Below, piece after piece: positions 5,472 to 8,192 of a stretch of DNA of 8,192 nucleotides. The notes beneath the pieces are model-generated. The model made no database searches. It was given only the letters and a program-made list of their open reading frames with translations, and was not told the origin of the DNA. The first letter of the stretch is position 1, and each line of letters begins with the position of its first letter. Position numbers and translations under genes: made by a program. The DNA is from an uncultured Desulfovibrio sp. (lineage in GTDB: Bacteria > Desulfobacterota > Desulfovibrionia > Desulfovibrionales > Desulfovibrionaceae): NCBI GenBank assembly GCA_947177085.1, contig CAMWTD010000091.1:1-8192 (forward strand), read 5' to 3'.

Positions 5472-6761
5472 ATGGCATATTCTGGTTGGCTCATACGCCC
5501 CCCCGCGGAACAGCAGGCGCAGGTCCCGGCTTCTGGCCCGGCATCCGGCAAGAAGTCCCAGGCGCAAGGCGCTGACAGGGCCCGCTTCGCGGCCCTCATG
5601 GCCGGAGAAGGCCAGGCCGCCCAAAAGGCGGCCGCCGACACGGCCGCTGCGGCTGCCGCCAAGGGCAGGAACGCCGCCGCGACCGCGAAGGCCGGCGCTG
5701 CCGCCGCATCCGCGGCGGCGCCCGCTTCCGGGGACGCCCGCACAACCCTGTTCAGGCCGCAGGTGGCGCGCCTGCCCGAGGACACGACCACGCTTCCCCT
5801 GCGCAACACCGTGCTCGCCGGGCGCAGCCCGAGCGACCTTTTGCGCTCGCAGAATTTCACCAAGGCCCAGGCGGACATCGCCCAGACGCGGGCCATGGAC
5901 GGCCTCATGCAGGGGCTTTCCGGAGGTTCCGCGCTGGATGCCGCCCGCAACATGGGCGCGGCGCGGCAACTGCGCTCGCTCACCCGGGCGGCGGCCAACA
6001 ACGGCCGGGGTTTCGCCCTCACCTCCGCCGACTTTATCCATACCCGCAACGTGACGCGTACCGATGGCGCGGCTGGCGCGCAGGGCGTGAAGCGCGGCCG
6101 CAAGAGCGCCGCTCCCGCCGAAACCGGCATGGGCCGCCTCTCCGCGCGCTTTGAATCAGGCGGCGACGGCATCGCGGCCATCGGCTATGACCGCACGGGC
6201 GGAACCTCCTACGGCAAGTACCAGATCGCCTCGCGAGTGGGCAGCATGAAGAGCTTCCTCAACTTCCTCGACGGCGAAGCGCCGGATATCGCCCAGCGCC
6301 TGCGCAAGGCCGGCCCGGCGGACACCGGCAGCCGCAAGGGGGCCATGCCCGACGCCTGGCGCGCCATCGCCGCCGAACAACCGGAGCGCTTCGAGGAGCT
6401 TCAGGAATCCTTCATCCGCGAAAGCCACTACCGGCCCGCGCTGGAGGCCATCGTCAAGCGCACCGGCCTTGAGGCCGACACCCTCTCGCCCGCCATGCGC
6501 GAAGTCATCTGGAGCACGGCCGTGCAGCACGGGCCCGCGGGCGCGGCGCGCATCTTCGACCGCGCCGACGACGTGAGCGGCAAGCCCGAGGATGCGGGCT
6601 ACGAGCGCAAGCTCATCAGCAATGTCTACAAGATCCGCGCGGGGCAGTTCGGCTCCTCCACCGCGCAGGTGCAGCAGGCCGTGCGCAACCGCTTCCGCCA
6701 GGAGCGGGAACTGGCCCTGAACATGCTCGACGGCGGCTCGGAACGCGCGAGCCTCGCCTAG
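5472..6761 (+). CDS. Lysozyme-fold murein hydrolase-like protein with Ala-rich N-terminus
   Basis: The C-terminal half (about 220-395) resembles the lysozyme-like domain found in phage tail proteins and VgrG-related proteins. Motifs are SARFESGGDGIAAIGYD (224-240) with Glu228 as the likely acid catalyst, GGTSYGKYQIAS (243-254), a helix GSMKSFLNFL, then FEELQESFIRESHYRPAL (307-324) and AMREVIWSTAVQHGPAGA (341-358). It probably cuts glycan strands of peptidoglycan. The first 110 residues are low complexity, with long Ala/Lys/Gln runs (48-86), and there is no Sec signal peptide or lipobox. Such an N-terminus would suit export by a flagellar or other contractile/secretion route, or cytoplasmic storage, but this is inference. 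A helical region (118-180) follows before the catalytic part. It lies under a sigma-54 promoter and 16 nt before the GT9 gene. No phage structural or lysis gene is nearby, so a prophage remnant is less likely. The catalytic domain call is fairly sure; the role is not. Confidence 0.8.
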   Translation: MAYSGWLIRPPAEQQAQVPASGPASGKKSQAQGADRARFAALMAGEGQAAQKAAADTAAAAAAKGRNAAATAKAGAAAASAAAPASGDARTTLFRPQVARLPEDTTTLPLRNTVLAGRSPSDLLRSQNFTKAQADIAQTRAMDGLMQGLSGGSALDAARNMGAARQLRSLTRAAANNGRGFALTSADFIHTRNVTRTDGAAGAQGVKRGRKSAAPAETGMGRLSARFESGGDGIAAIGYDRTGGTSYGKYQIASRVGSMKSFLNFLDGEAPDIAQRLRKAGPADTGSRKGAMPDAWRAIAAEQPERFEELQESFIRESHYRPALEAIVKRTGLEADTLSPAMREVIWSTAVQHGPAGAARIFDRADDVSGKPEDAGYERKLISNVYKIRAGQFGSSTAQVQQAVRNRFRQERELALNMLDGGSERASLA

Positions 6762-6777
6762 CGGCCGGGGACAACGC

Positions 6778-8192
6778 ATGGGCGTTGACGTTCTTGTCTG
6801 CAATCTGACGCGCTTCGGGGACTTGCTGCAAAGCCAGCCCCTGCTGAGCGATCTCGCCGCGGCAGGCCGCCGCGTGGGCCTGCTCTGCCTGGAAAATTTC
6901 GCGCCAGCGACGCCGCTGCTCAGGCATGTGGATACGGTATGGACCCTTCCCGGCGCGCGCCTCATGGCCCGGCTTGACCGCTCATGGCAGGGGGCCGCGG
7001 CCGACCTCATGGGTTTTGCACGCAACCTGCGGGTCGAGGCCGGGGCTCCGCTGGTGCTCAACCTCACCCCCACCCTGCCCGCGCGGCTCCTGACGCGACT
7101 TCTGGCGCCCGGGCCCGGGGAGACGCTGGGCTTCGGCCTCGACGCCGAGGGTTTTGGCGTGAATCACGGCCTGTGGGCGACCTTCCTCGGCGTGGCCACG
7201 CGCCAGCGCCTCAACGCGCCCTTTAATGTGGTTGACATGTTCCGCATGACCGCGCAGCCCCTCATCGGGCGGCAAGGCCCCGGGGCCGGGAGCCGCTTTT
7301 CGCTGCGCGAGCCCGCGCCGGAGGCCCTTGCCTGGGCCGACGCCTTTCTGGCGGCCGCGGGCGAAACCCCGGACGGGGGCCATGTGGCCTTCCAGCTCGG
7401 GGCCAGCGAGGCCAGGCGGCAATGGCCGGCGGAACGCTTCGCCGCCCTGGGCGACCGCCTGTGGAGCGAGGCGCGCATCCGCCCGGTGCTCCTGGGATCC
7501 CCCGGGGAGGCCCCGCTGGCCGAGGCCTATGCCCGCGCGGCCCGGCATCCCTTCGTGAGCGCCGTGGGCGCGACGGATATCCCCAAGCTCGCCGCGCTGC
7601 TGCGCCGCGCGCGCCTGCTCGTCACCAATGACACCGGGACCATGCATCTCGCCGCGGGGCTCGGCGTGCCCTCCCTGGCCTTCTTTTTCGCCACGGCCCA
7701 GCCCTGGGACACCGGGCCCTATCTCGAAGGCTGCTGCTGCCTCGAACCGGCGCTTGACTGCCATCCCTGCGGCTTCGGGCAGCCCTGCCCCTGGGGCGAA
7801 GCCTGCCGCCGCCAGCCCGAAGCCGGGCCCGTGGCGCGGCTCGCGCTTGGCTATCTCGCGACGGGGCGCTGGCGGGAGGGCCTCGCGCCCGAAATGTGCT
7901 CCCGGATGCGCGTGTGGGAGACGGGCTTTGACGCCGAAGGCTTCGCCACTGTGGCGTCGCTTTCGGGCCACGAGCGCGAGGCTCGCGGCATCTGGCTCAC
8001 CGGGCTGCGGCAATTCTGGCGTCAGCTTCTTGACGATTTGGGCGGCGTGCCCGCAAGCGGGCCGTGCGGTGCCGCGAGCCCGGCGCTTCCGGGCGCGAGC
8101 CTTCCCGACGCCAGGGAGGCGGTGGCCGCGCTCACCCAGGGCGCGACCCTGCTGGACGCGCTCTCGGCCGCGGGCGCGCTCACAGGCAGAAG
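6778..8192 (+). CDS. Glycosyltransferase family 9 protein (heptosyltransferase-like), 3' end outside the window
   Basis: The frame is open from ATG 6778 to the window end (471 codons, no stop). It fits GT9, the GT-B family of ADP-heptose:LPS heptosyltransferases. The N-terminal Rossmann half opens VDVLVCNLTRFGDLLQSQP (3-21), with the family's GD-L--S-P pattern. The C-terminal half has HVAFQLGASEARRQWPAERF (202-221), PVLLGSPGE (236-244) and the signature VTNDTGTMHLAAGLGVPSLA (282-301), the donor-binding block. A Cys-rich loop follows: CCC (319-321), then Cys328, 331, 337 and 343; short Cys clusters here are common in the family. Beyond about 380 is an extra helical region longer than a standard 350-aa heptosyltransferase; its function is not recognised. 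GGGG (6767-6770) sits 7 nt before the start. It is 16 nt after the hydrolase stop, so the two are probably cotranscribed. The acceptor may be LPS core or a surface protein; the sequence does not say which. Confidence 0.88.
   Translation, partial: MGVDVLVCNLTRFGDLLQSQPLLSDLAAAGRRVGLLCLENFAPATPLLRHVDTVWTLPGARLMARLDRSWQGAAADLMGFARNLRVEAGAPLVLNLTPTLPARLLTRLLAPGPGETLGFGLDAEGFGVNHGLWATFLGVATRQRLNAPFNVVDMFRMTAQPLIGRQGPGAGSRFSLREPAPEALAWADAFLAAAGETPDGGHVAFQLGASEARRQWPAERFAALGDRLWSEARIRPVLLGSPGEAPLAEAYARAARHPFVSAVGATDIPKLAALLRRARLLVTNDTGTMHLAAGLGVPSLAFFFATAQPWDTGPYLEGCCCLEPALDCHPCGFGQPCPWGEACRRQPEAGPVARLALGYLATGRWREGLAPEMCSRMRVWETGFDAEGFATVASLSGHEREARGIWLTGLRQFWRQLLDDLGGVPASGPCGAASPALPGASLPDAREAVAALTQGATLLDALSAAGALTGR

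Noticed and set aside
5472..6761. Prophage endolysin or tail-lysozyme remnant
   Set aside because: No holin, spanin, tail or integrase gene is adjacent, base composition matches the neighbours, and the gene has its own sigma-54 promoter and a GT9 partner.

Overview
This is a GC-rich, densely coded bacterial window with short intergenic gaps. It is most likely from a Gram-negative Desulfovibrionaceae-type organism. That assignment is an inference from composition, codon use, Gram-negative envelope genes (AcrA-like adaptor, outer-membrane lipoprotein, heptosyltransferase-like GT9) and a topoisomerase I with four zinc ribbons; no rRNA or tRNA is present to confirm it.

Layout. The left half is transcribed on the minus strand. 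The order of transcription is topA (4478 to 2193), an XdhC-type Rossmann protein whose start overlaps the end of topA (2206 to 1580), and an unrecognised membrane-anchored protein (1494 to 880). After a 286-bp gap with its own AT-rich promoter region comes the 5' half of an AcrA/MexA-type RND efflux adaptor lipoprotein (593 to beyond position 1). The adaptor reading frame is broken by an in-frame TAA 27 bp from the window edge.

The right half is transcribed on the plus strand. A small TraT-like lipoprotein (4717-5325) is divergent from topA across a 238-bp promoter region. A strong match to a sigma-54 -24/-12 promoter (5410-5426) then precedes a two-gene unit: a lysozyme-fold glycan hydrolase with no signal peptide and an Ala-rich N-terminus (5472-6761), and a glycosyltransferase family 9 protein (6778 to beyond 8192).

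How the parts fit together. topA is housekeeping and probably drives the two genes after it. Most of the other genes act at the cell envelope (efflux adaptor, lipoproteins, murein hydrolase, glycosyltransferase). I saw no tRNA, rRNA, CRISPR array, insertion sequence, integrase or attachment site. No gap exceeds 300 bp. I did not find a clearly new multi-gene system. The items most worth checking are the sigma-54-driven hydrolase/GT9 unit, the interrupted efflux adaptor, and the stand-alone, motif-poor XdhC domain coupled to topA.
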